Positions 39,876-46,113 of a DNA stretch of 46,113 nucleotides are shown here, in pieces. The stretch is from positions 1 to 46,113 of IMG/VR virus record IMGVR_UViG_3300025120_000110; one strand, given 5' to 3'. Numbering within the stretch: position 1 is the first letter of the stretch; every line of letters starts with the position of its first letter. The stretch comes from a virus. Both the position numbers and the translations under genes were made by a program. The notes below the pieces were generated by a model. It was not told where the DNA came from. It ran no database searches and saw nothing but the letters and a program-made list of their open reading frames with translations.

Positions 39876-40094
39876 TTATTCGCTGATTTTAAATTGAACT
39901 GCTCCTGTATCTGTTGTTGGTTTAACAGAAGAATCTACTTTGTTTGGTTTACTTTCATTTACCATAATGTTCATTTTCTCTAGCCATACCCTGCTTACAG
40001 GGATATGTTGCTTTGAGCCAAAGTATTCGTTTAGTGTCTCCATGTCAATGTTGACAAACGACTTTGCTCCTTTTGGTCTTCCTCTTGTAGCCAT
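39876..40094 (-). CDS. Small AT-hook-like protein (72 residues)
   Basis: A 72-residue protein starting MATRGRPKGAKSFVNIDMET. The RGRPKGAK segment at 4-11 is an AT-hook core (RGRP) of the type that binds the minor groove of AT-rich DNA. The remainder (LNEYFGSKQHIPVSRVWLEKM) is compatible with a small DNA-binding fold. The ATG is reached by a promoter with a 22-base A/C-rich leader and no Shine-Dalgarno. It could be a regulator or nucleoid-like protein; this is inference. Confidence 0.55.
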   Translation of the reverse strand: MATRGRPKGAKSFVNIDMETLNEYFGSKQHIPVSRVWLEKMNIMVNESKPNKVDSSVKPTTDTGAVQFKISE

Positions 40095-40122
40095 TTTTTG
40101 GTTGTTTATTTTAGTTGATATC

Positions 40123-40150
40123 AATATATTCAGATTTGATTTAAAGTCAA
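40123..40150 (-). promoter_or_regulatory. Promoter with short A/C leader for gene starting 40094
   Basis: Minus strand: -35 TTGACT, 16-base spacer, -10 TATATT, 28 bases to ATG (leader about 22 bases, without Shine-Dalgarno). Confidence 0.55.
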
Positions 40151-40170
40151 TATTTTTTTTCAATAAAAAT

Positions 40171-40479
40171 TCATTTTTTATAGAACTCTCTGTATTGTTC
40201 TTTTATAAATGGAGTCAGGATATTCTCATATGCCCTAACTAGTGCCTCCTCCAATTCTCCCTGCACATCTTCTAGAATGTAGCCTAGACCTGATATGGAG
40301 AGCATAGCATGAAACCCTTCATGAATGATTGTGTCCAAAAGAATTTCCCCTTTAATTTTATTAGATATGCAAATCTTGTTTTGATCAGCATCAAATTCAC
40401 CATATTCTTTCATCTGTTTATAGACTATGGTAAATTTCTGGCCCGCTATAGTCACTTCTTTTGGCTTGTATGCTTTCAT
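40171..40479 (-). CDS. Small putative metallopeptidase (HEGFH)
   Basis: A 102-residue protein with HEGFH at 53-57 within LLDTIIHEGFHAMLSISG, the zinc-binding helix of a zincin. A Glu-rich helix (EDVQGELEEALVRAYENI) follows, which may supply a third ligand, as in small SprT- or ImmA-like phage peptidases. The substrate is unknown. It lies eight bases after the RuvB-like gene, so both probably share a transcript. Confidence 0.65.
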   Translation of the reverse strand: MKAYKPKEVTIAGQKFTIVYKQMKEYGEFDADQNKICISNKIKGEILLDTIIHEGFHAMLSISGLGYILEDVQGELEEALVRAYENILTPFIKEQYREFYKK

Positions 40480-40487
40480 GTTAAATA

Positions 40488-41426
40488 TTAAGCGATCTCT
40501 CTCGCAAGGTCTAAACCTTTTTTAGTTAATTCTCGTTTAGTGTCAATTTTTAATAGACGTTTCTTTATAAGCATGGACTCGTAGTCTCTCTGGATTGCAC
40601 CTCTCTGGAAGCCTGTAACGGAAGCTAGGCCATTCAAGGTCATTGCTCCACGTTCTCCCAACGCCTTTACTATAGAAATCTCTGAAGCTGTCAAGCCAAA
40701 CTTCTTAACGCCCATCGCATCAGAAAAATCCTTCCAAATTGTTTTGGTAACCTTTTTTACATCCCTAGCAGAAACGTAAATTTTTAAATCTTCAGCTTTA
40801 ACTACAGCATCTCTCGGATTCCCTCTAAAAGAGGAAATGATATCTTCTTTTACGGAATCCTCGATATCTGCACTCCACTCAAAGTTGTCGTGAAAGATAT
40901 CATAAAGTTCTTTATTTTTATATTCTTCAAATGCAATATCTCTGAGCCTGTCTCTGAGAGGTTCAACTAATTTCTGCTGATCGGTAGTCGCCATGCAAAA
41001 AGTAAGTTTAGTAAAATCAAACTCATAAGGAACTCCGTCATGCTCTACTGTCCTCCTTGGATTCTTATCTACATTAAGAACAGAAAGAAAAATTTGTTGA
41101 AGATCATTAGGAAGGTTATGTCCTTCGTCGATAAAAAGAAATGCATTATGCTGAACCCAGACTGGATAAATCTGCTCAAAAAAGCTTCCTGCATTTTTTA
41201 TGGTTTTACCATTGACTTCAAGCATTGGTGGTTTTGCGCCATCGCTCCTCCTGAGAGCCTGTCTAAACTTGCGAGCGAAAAATGTTTTTCCTCCCCCCTT
41301 GCCAGTAGTGAGATTAATAAATGGCAAGCGGTCAGTTTTCTTGTAAGCATCTATATAGATACTTAAAGTCTTTTTCACTGACTCTTGCCCGATTGCGTCA
41401 TCGAATATACTGTTTATCGTTGGCAT
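40488..41426 (-). CDS. RuvB-like AAA+ ATPase
   Basis: A 312-residue protein with a RuvB-type plan: N-terminal FDDAIGQESVKKTLSIYI, Walker A TTGKGGGKTFF at about 41-51, Walker B FLFIDEGHNLP at about 97-107, FCMATTDQQKLVEPLRDRLRDI with the sensor and arginine finger near 145-165, and a C-terminal winged helix (LTASEISIVKALGERGAMTL). RuvB drives branch migration of Holliday junctions. The domain is recognisable although the protein is divergent and no RuvA or RuvC is seen here. It has its own leaderless-type promoter, divergent from the gene at 41521. A role in recombination or replication restart is inferred. Confidence 0.75.
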   Translation of the reverse strand: MPTINSIFDDAIGQESVKKTLSIYIDAYKKTDRLPFINLTTGKGGGKTFFARKFRQALRRSDGAKPPMLEVNGKTIKNAGSFFEQIYPVWVQHNAFLFIDEGHNLPNDLQQIFLSVLNVDKNPRRTVEHDGVPYEFDFTKLTFCMATTDQQKLVEPLRDRLRDIAFEEYKNKELYDIFHDNFEWSADIEDSVKEDIISSFRGNPRDAVVKAEDLKIYVSARDVKKVTKTIWKDFSDAMGVKKFGLTASEISIVKALGERGAMTLNGLASVTGFQRGAIQRDYESMLIKKRLLKIDTKRELTKKGLDLAREIA

Positions 41427-41432
41427 ACGGGA

Positions 41433-41460
41433 ACATTAGCAGAAAATTGAACCCATGCAA
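41433..41460 (-). promoter_or_regulatory. Leaderless-type promoter for RuvB-like gene
   Basis: Minus strand: -35 TTGCAT, 16-base spacer, -10 TAATGT, TCCCGT, then ATG. It is back-to-back with the promoter at 41486. Confidence 0.6.
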
Positions 41461-41485
41461 GCATTTTTTATGAAAAAAAATACCA

Positions 41486-41513
41486 TTGACGTATAGATGT
41501 TTTTGCTTATAAT
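41486..41513 (+). promoter_or_regulatory. Leaderless-type promoter for gene at 41521
   Basis: -35 TTGACG, 16-base spacer, -10 TATAAT, AATAAAC, then ATG. Confidence 0.65.
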
Positions 41514-41520
41514 AATAAAC

Positions 41521-41757
41521 ATGAGTAAATACCAATATCTCGCAGGACGATTTGTTATTTTAATTTGTGCTATTGTAATAGGTATACCCTTGGGCATTCT
41601 GGTAGGCTTGATTTTCTTTTTAAGAACATCGTTGAGCTACCCTGTTACCATGTATAATTTAGCCGTTGACAAGTGGGAGCATAGAGTTCAAATAGAGCAA
41701 GCAGATATGTGGACAAGACACATATCCAGAATGAAAAAAAACAAAGACTTAAACTAA
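41521..41757 (+). CDS. Small membrane protein
   Basis: A 78-residue protein starting MSKYQYLAGRFVILICAIVI; a long hydrophobic region (about 10-42) forms one or two transmembrane helices, followed by a soluble charged tail (WEHRVQIEQADMWTRHISRM). An in-frame ATG eight codons upstream is rejected because the promoter predicts RNA start at 41521. The stop overlaps the MazG-like start (TAATG). Role unknown. Confidence 0.55.
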   Translation: MSKYQYLAGRFVILICAIVIGIPLGILVGLIFFLRTSLSYPVTMYNLAVDKWEHRVQIEQADMWTRHISRMKKNKDLN

Positions 41758-42089
41758 TGAAAAACTTTGGAGAATTAAGTAGCCGTGTGCTAATTTGGGC
41801 AAATGAAAGAGGGATTTTTGATAATTCAGAAGATCTTAATGAAAAGTGGAAGTATCGAGCTTTAGCTCAATTAGACAAAACTCAAGAAGAACTAAACGAG
41901 ACAATCGAAGCCGTAAAACAAGAAGACGAAGCGGAGATTAGAGATGGCATAGGAGATATTCTAGTCACGATTATAATCGCATCAAAAATGCTTGGCGAAG
42001 ATCCAGAAAGATGTTTGGAGATAGCTTATAATGAAATAAAAAATAGGACAGGCAAAATGGTTGATGGAAAATTTGTTAAAGATCAATAA
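41757..42089 (+). CDS. MazG-like nucleoside triphosphate pyrophosphohydrolase
   Basis: A 110-residue all-helical protein with the MazG/dUTPase-superfamily signature: EELNE at 44-48, then ExxD at 60-63 (EIRD) and Asp67, in TQEELNETIEAVKQEDEAEI. Such enzymes turn NTPs, dNTPs or (p)ppGpp into monophosphates and pyrophosphate. Phage MazG proteins have been linked to alarmone or nucleotide pool control. It starts at 41757, where the stop of the membrane protein gene overlaps (TAATG). The next genes encode a DUF1599-like protein and, further on, an inorganic pyrophosphatase that would remove its by-product. Confidence 0.8.
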   Translation: MKNFGELSSRVLIWANERGIFDNSEDLNEKWKYRALAQLDKTQEELNETIEAVKQEDEAEIRDGIGDILVTIIIASKMLGEDPERCLEIAYNEIKNRTGKMVDGKFVKDQ

Positions 42090-42102
42090 AAAATAATTAA
42101 AA

Positions 42103-42438
42103 ATGAATACTGAACAATTATTAAATTTACATGATGAAACTTGTGGTAAGTGCAAGGAGATAATGAAACAAAAAAATAGCGATTATACTGGAGGGAAAAA
42201 TGCCACTGACGTATTCGCTAATTTTAATTCTTCTGTTATCCTAGATATCCACCCAGTCCAAGGTCTTTTGCTTCGTCTAATCGACAAAATTCAAAGGATT
42301 CGTTCTTTTACTAATGATAAGCAATTACAAGTTTCAAATGAGTCGGTTGAAGACGCTTGCGAGGATATCGTAAATTACGCGATATTAGCAAAAGCTATGC
42401 TAATCGAAGAAAGAAAAAAGATCGAACAAAATTTATAA
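42103..42438 (+). CDS. DUF1599 / nucleotide-modification-associated domain protein
   Basis: A 111-residue protein with CGKCKEIMKQKNSDYTGG near 14-31, FANFNSSVILDIHPVQGLLLR near 38-58, DKIQRIRSF and VEDACEDIVNYAIL near 87-100. This matches the DUF1599 pattern (DY..KN...NF......G...R..DK..R......DA..DL..Y), which is linked by gene context to nucleotide modification in phages. It lies 14 bases after the MazG-like gene. The exact chemistry is unknown. Confidence 0.7.
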   Translation: MNTEQLLNLHDETCGKCKEIMKQKNSDYTGGKNATDVFANFNSSVILDIHPVQGLLLRLIDKIQRIRSFTNDKQLQVSNESVEDACEDIVNYAILAKAMLIEERKKIEQNL

Positions 42439-42463
42439 AACAAAAAGACAGAAAAAAATTATC

Positions 42464-42556
42464 GATTTGTTGACTAACCTATTATTTGGCATTGTTTCGT
42501 TCATCCTAGCCTATTTATATATTTGGCTCTTTTGTGTTAATCCTAGACTAAAATAG
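42464..42556 (+). CDS. Possible membrane microprotein with non-ATG start
   Basis: A 30-codon frame between genes that encodes a transmembrane helix (LLTNLLFGIVSFILAYLYIW, then LFCVNPRLK). No ATG exists; TTG at 42467 or 42470 would be the start. The composition and basic end resemble the other microproteins here, but the start is doubtful. Confidence 0.3.
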   Translation, partial: DLLTNLLFGIVSFILAYLYIWLFCVNPRLK

Positions 42557-42557
42557 A

Positions 42558-43280
42558 ATGAAAATCGCAGTTTTAATGTGGTATGATGATAAGTTTAAAT
42601 CTTATGGTGATAATTGTTATAAGATAAATAAAGTTTATTGTGATAAATATGGATATGACTTGATAAAATCTTCAGACAGGTTTTACAAGGCGAGAAGTTG
42701 TCATTGGGAGAGATATCCTTTTATACTTAAATATATTAAAAATTATGATTATATAGTATGGATAGATTCAGATGCCTTTTTTTACAATGTATCTCCTCCA
42801 ATAACAGATTTAATTAATAAATATAAAAAAGAAATTATCTTTGGTGAAGATGAGATAAAATTCAACCCTCCAGCAATAAATACAGGTGTTGCGGTATTCA
42901 AGAATACAGAGAAAGTTATTAATATTTTAAAAAAATGGGCTTATTCAAATGAATTAAAAGATAAATACTGCGGATTTGTGATAAGAGATGGTTATTTATG
43001 TCCGAAAACAAACTGGATAGAAGACCAAGCTCTCGTTAGAGGGTTTTATCAAGATAATGTGGACGATATTAGAAGCATATCAAAAATTCTACCATATCGA
43101 AAATTACAACACTCCAAAATTCATGAGAGGAATATCTTATTTAAATTCAATACCTTACCGTATATCTTCCATTTTGCTGGTAATACTGTTGAAGCTAACA
43201 AACATAAAGTGAGATATAAAGAATCCAAAAAATATCTCGACTTACTCCGAAAAAAAGGATACAAAATATTAGACTCATAA
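42558..43280 (+). CDS. Glycosyltransferase, GT34/galactosyltransferase-like
   Basis: A 240-residue protein with a GT-A fold: N-terminal MKIAVLMWYDDKFKSYGDN, the metal/sugar-nucleotide motif DSD in YIVWIDSDAFFYN at about 65-77, NTGVAVFKNTE near 110-120 and EDQALVRGF near 153-162, and a C-terminal His segment (YIFHFAGNTVEANKHKVR). This order resembles GMA12/MNN10 (GT34) enzymes. Possible acceptors are phage structural proteins, DNA hypermodifications or host surface sugars. The ATG lies one base after the preceding frame. Confidence 0.65.
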   Translation: MKIAVLMWYDDKFKSYGDNCYKINKVYCDKYGYDLIKSSDRFYKARSCHWERYPFILKYIKNYDYIVWIDSDAFFYNVSPPITDLINKYKKEIIFGEDEIKFNPPAINTGVAVFKNTEKVINILKKWAYSNELKDKYCGFVIRDGYLCPKTNWIEDQALVRGFYQDNVDDIRSISKILPYRKLQHSKIHERNILFKFNTLPYIFHFAGNTVEANKHKVRYKESKKYLDLLRKKGYKILDS

Positions 43281-43313
43281 AATTAAAAAAAATATTAGAG
43301 GATTACATTCATA

Positions 43314-43892
43314 ATGAATTTAGTAGACGATATACCAACCACAATAGATAACTTTAAACATGTAAATTGTATTATTGAAATCCCCAAGGGAACTAATACA
43401 AAATACGAGTATGATGAGAATTTAAATATATTTAAATTAGATCGATGCTTGGTATCTTCTCTGCAATATCCTATTAATTACGGTTTTATACCACAGACAC
43501 TGGCTCTAGATAATGATCCTTTAGATGTATTAGTCTTTAACCATGACCCAATTGATAGAGGAGTATTAGTCTCTTGTAGGGTTCTAGGTATTCTTGGCTT
43601 TGTCGATGGTGGAGAAATAGATAATAAACTTATTGCTGTCCCAGACTGGTCTCCAAAAGAAAAATATAAAACACTAGCCGATATTGAACCAGAGCATCTG
43701 AAGATTTTTAGACAATTTTTTAAGATCTACAAGATTGACAGAAACTCTGAAACAGAAGTGGGTCAATGGACGGGTAGAACCAAGGCCAATAAAGTTTTAA
43801 AAGAGTCTCACAAAAGATGGAGGCAAAGAGGGGGAGACGATAAAGAATATTGGAAATGGATTAAGAGATGCAAAGAAAATTCATATCAATGA
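43314..43892 (+). CDS. Class I inorganic pyrophosphatase
   Basis: A 192-residue enzyme that hydrolyses pyrophosphate to phosphate. The family signature DNDPLDV is at 66-72; IEIPKGTNTKYEYD at 21-34 carries the conserved Glu, Lys and Tyr; YPINYGFIPQT is at 52-62; GEIDNKLIAVP at 100-110 carries the conserved Asp and Lys. All catalytic features are present, so it is probably active. Pyrophosphatase genes are not common in phages. It could pull DNA or RNA synthesis forward and remove the pyrophosphate released by the MazG-like enzyme. The next gene overlaps its stop (ATGA). Confidence 0.88.
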   Translation: MNLVDDIPTTIDNFKHVNCIIEIPKGTNTKYEYDENLNIFKLDRCLVSSLQYPINYGFIPQTLALDNDPLDVLVFNHDPIDRGVLVSCRVLGILGFVDGGEIDNKLIAVPDWSPKEKYKTLADIEPEHLKIFRQFFKIYKIDRNSETEVGQWTGRTKANKVLKESHKRWRQRGGDDKEYWKWIKRCKENSYQ

Positions 43893-44050
43893 ACCCCGAT
43901 TTAATAACCAAATATGTTCCGTTAATTGCGGGAATTATGTATGCTCTTGTTGCTGTAGCTTACTTTATGAAACGTGATGTTGGATGGGCGATTATTTGGC
44001 TTTCTTACGCTACAGCTAACTTTGGATTGATGGTAGTAGGGAACCAATAA
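43889..44050 (+). CDS. Small two-helix membrane protein (53 residues)
   Basis: A 53-residue protein (MNPDLITKYVPLIAGIMYAL) with two hydrophobic helices, about 9-25 (YVPLIAGIMYALVAVAY) and 33-48 (AIIWLSYATANFGLMV). The ATG overlaps the pyrophosphatase stop (ATGA). No family was recognised; a link to the pyrophosphatase is only positional. Confidence 0.5.
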   Translation: MNPDLITKYVPLIAGIMYALVAVAYFMKRDVGWAIIWLSYATANFGLMVVGNQ

Positions 44051-44055
44051 AATAA

Positions 44056-44080
44056 AATAGCCCCCTAAATGGAGGCTATT
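44056..44080. terminator. Bidirectional terminator between convergent genes
   Basis: Stem AATAGCCCCC / GGAGGCTATT with loop TAAAT; T-rich on both sides. It ends the plus-strand block and the minus-strand block. Confidence 0.65.
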
Positions 44081-44089
44081 AATTTAAAT

Positions 44090-44542
<453 letters not shown>

Positions 44543-44583
44543 GACAAATTATATATTTTATTGTTAATAATATCTACACTTAA

Positions 44584-45279
44584 TTACACAAAAAAGGACT
44601 TTAGGTGACCTACTCTTAATTTAGGAACGATTAAAGGCTTAATTTTTAGCTTTTTATAAACATTTCTACAGAAACTAACGTCTTCAAAGCTCAAATCTTT
44701 GACCGTAAATCTTTCTCCTTCTTTACTTGGGTGCTTGCAATCAGGAATATTAGCATCTCTGAGAGGATAATATGGATAATCCATTTTCTCATAAATTGAT
44801 CTATGAACCTTGGTAAATCCAAACCCACACCAATCTACTTGAACTAACTTATTTGGCTCTTTCTCTGCTGTCTCATCAAGCCATTTTACTGAAGTAAAAG
44901 GCATATGTAGATTTTCTTTGAAGAAGTCCTCATCCCAATTACCTACCATTGCTTTATCTCCGTAATCAGACCTATACCATCCAGTAACAAACTTTTTATC
45001 TGGCGGCAAACTGAGCATATATTCTATCTGCTCAATATTAAATTTTACGTCAGAGTCAATCCAGAAAAGCCATTCTGCTTTTGGAGGAGAGGTGTCTACA
45101 AATCCACCCCCTCCTGTAGCTAAATAATTACGAGCAAAGTTTAAGAATAGACCACTACAAGAAAAAATAGCAGAGTTATTTTTATTACACCAAGTTTGCA
45201 ATTCTAAATATTGCTCAAAGCACTGTCCTTGAATTCCTCTATGGTCAATAGGGATTAAAAATACACAATTTAACATCAA
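44584..45279 (-). CDS. Glycosyltransferase-like protein (GT-A fold)
   Basis: A 231-residue protein (or 230 from the second Met). WLFWIDSDVKF at 70-80 carries the DSD motif, with YMLSLPPDKKFVTGWYRSDY near 87-107, VDWCGFGFTKVHRSIYEKM near 147-166, FEDVSFCRNVYKK near 196-208 and a C-terminal His (RVGHLKSF) as metal or sugar ligands. This is the pattern of phage-encoded GT-A enzymes. It lies 28 bases after the tail fibre gene, so it may add sugars to virion proteins or act on the host surface. Substrate unknown. Confidence 0.65.
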   Translation of the reverse strand: MMLNCVFLIPIDHRGIQGQCFEQYLELQTWCNKNNSAIFSCSGLFLNFARNYLATGGGGFVDTSPPKAEWLFWIDSDVKFNIEQIEYMLSLPPDKKFVTGWYRSDYGDKAMVGNWDEDFFKENLHMPFTSVKWLDETAEKEPNKLVQVDWCGFGFTKVHRSIYEKMDYPYYPLRDANIPDCKHPSKEGERFTVKDLSFEDVSFCRNVYKKLKIKPLIVPKLRVGHLKSFFV

Positions 45280-45307
45280 AGCATTATAAGCTTTAATAGT
45301 ATCAAAA

Positions 45308-46113
45308 TCAACCGCTTTGTTCGTTAGAGTATTCTGGATCTACAATTTCTATCTCTAGTTTCCCTATGTCTTTACGCTCTCCATAAACGACATAAAAATA
45401 ATTAAGAGGTTCTTCTGTATTTGAACCTATGGTTACCTCTCCATCATCTGCTATTGATTCAACATAAAGGTCTTGATTTGGACCTATGGCTGTAATATCT
45501 ACAGTCATCGAATCAATATGGACTAGACCAATCCAGTAATCAGGCATCTCAAGTATACTTGAGGTGCTTTTTCCTCTGAAATACACACCATTTTCTGGAC
45601 CCTCGATACACCCGTGTAGTAATTTCTTCCCCTCTTTTGTCGGGTGGTCGATTAAAAAGTTTTTGGAAGTACCTACAATAGAACCTCCAACTGTTAAATT
45701 GGAATTATAAGCATTAATATTACCCCTAGCGATTCTAAACACTTCAGTCGCTTGACCTGCATTGGCGCTGCCGTAACCAAACGTAGCTATCTTCTGAGTA
45801 CCACCTGAGTTCGGTGACTGAACATATAAAACATAGTTACTAGCCCCAGTGTCTCTTGTAATTAAGCTATAACTAGTGCTACTTGCATCTGTTCTGAGTG
45901 CGTTTGCATAAACCACCCCATTAACGTCAGCATTGCCATTAACTGCTAACTTCTCACTCGGACTCGTTGTTCCTATACCAACGTTGCCAGAAGAATTAAT
46001 ATACAAGCGGGTTGTGCCAGAAGCTCCACCTGTAGTAAGCCTTAAATTATCGCCACCAGCAAATACTGTAGATGCTGATGTATAATCTATAGCACCTATT
46101 TGAATTACATTAC
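45308..46113 (-). CDS. Tail fibre protein, C-terminal part (N-terminus beyond right edge)
   Basis: An open frame of 268 codons runs from the right edge to a stop at 45308; it has no true start within the window. The visible part begins with fibre shaft sequence, with GNVGIGTTSPSEKLAVNG repeats typical of phage tail fibres and tip proteins. The C-terminal domain (KNFLIDHPTKEGKKLLHGCI, then EGPENGVYFRG) is a conserved fibre end found in cyanophage and other marine phage fibres; the intramolecular S74 chaperone is not clearly visible. The glycosyltransferase gene follows on the same transcript. It is probably the host-recognition fibre. Confidence 0.75.
   Translation of the reverse strand, partial: NVIQIGAIDYTSASTVFAGGDNLRLTTGGASGTTRLYINSSGNVGIGTTSPSEKLAVNGNADVNGVVYANALRTDASSTSYSLITRDTGASNYVLYVQSPNSGGTQKIATFGYGSANAGQATEVFRIARGNINAYNSNLTVGGSIVGTSKNFLIDHPTKEGKKLLHGCIEGPENGVYFRGKSTSSILEMPDYWIGLVHIDSMTVDITAIGPNQDLYVESIADDGEVTIGSNTEEPLNYFYVVYGERKDIGKLEIEIVDPEYSNEQSG

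Noticed and set aside
42464-42556. Calling the membrane microprotein a firm gene
   Set aside because: It lacks ATG, and TTG usage cannot be judged; retained only at low confidence.

Overview
The window is part of a tailed double-stranded DNA phage genome (Caudoviricetes) or a prophage/metagenomic contig of one. It carries a full virion morphogenesis block: large terminase, portal, prohead protease/scaffold, decoration and major capsid proteins, head-tail connectors, two tail-tube-like proteins, a 1703-residue tape measure and distal tail proteins. No contractile sheath gene is visible, so a siphovirus is the best guess, but both ends of the window run through genes and a sheath could lie outside. 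No DNA polymerase, integrase, lysin or holin was recognised. The structural genes are AT-rich; several small accessory genes are much richer in GC. The host is unresolved: promoters look like ordinary sigma-70 sites and Shine-Dalgarno sequences are nearly absent.

Layout. (1) 1-29432, minus strand, read right to left: PhoH-like ATPase, zinc ribbon protein, sigma-like factor, coiled-coil protein (possible small terminase), zinc-finger/ERCC4 nuclease, TerL, portal, protease-scaffold, decoration protein, major capsid protein, terminator, connector genes, major tail protein, terminator, second tail-tube-like protein, a pair of acidic proteins at the tail-assembly-chaperone position, tape measure and distal tail proteins; the last gene leaves the left edge. 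(2) 29626-36254, plus strand: fifteen small accessory genes, most with a private promoter whose -10 box lies six bases before the ATG, interspersed with six copies of a twin-hairpin repeat of about 80 bp, a tRNA-Met and several terminators. (3) 36424-41426, minus strand: SprT-like protein, small membrane microproteins, tRNA-Leu, a 445-bp AT-rich gap, several small proteins and a RuvB-like ATPase. (4) 41521-44050, plus strand: membrane protein, MazG-like pyrophosphohydrolase, DUF1599-like protein, glycosyltransferase, class I inorganic pyrophosphatase and a small membrane protein. (5) 44090-46113, minus strand: an acidic protein with a Pro-Glu repeat, a second glycosyltransferase and the C-terminal part of a tail fibre that leaves the right edge.

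How the genes fit together: TerL, portal, protease/scaffold and capsid build and fill the head; connectors, tubes, chaperone candidates and tape measure build the tail; the fibre and distal tail proteins bind the host. The sigma-like factor and zinc ribbon protein are candidates for control of late transcription. MazG, the DUF1599 protein and pyrophosphatase suggest handling of the nucleotide pool.

The most unusual signals are (a) a uniform promoter architecture at nearly twenty genes that predicts leaderless mRNAs, (b) the six-copy twin-hairpin repeat with a GC-rich linker, lying between the accessory genes, and (c) a tape measure with three GGFVPNYA-type motifs bracketing an apparent inserted domain with a possible PD-(D/E)xK pattern.
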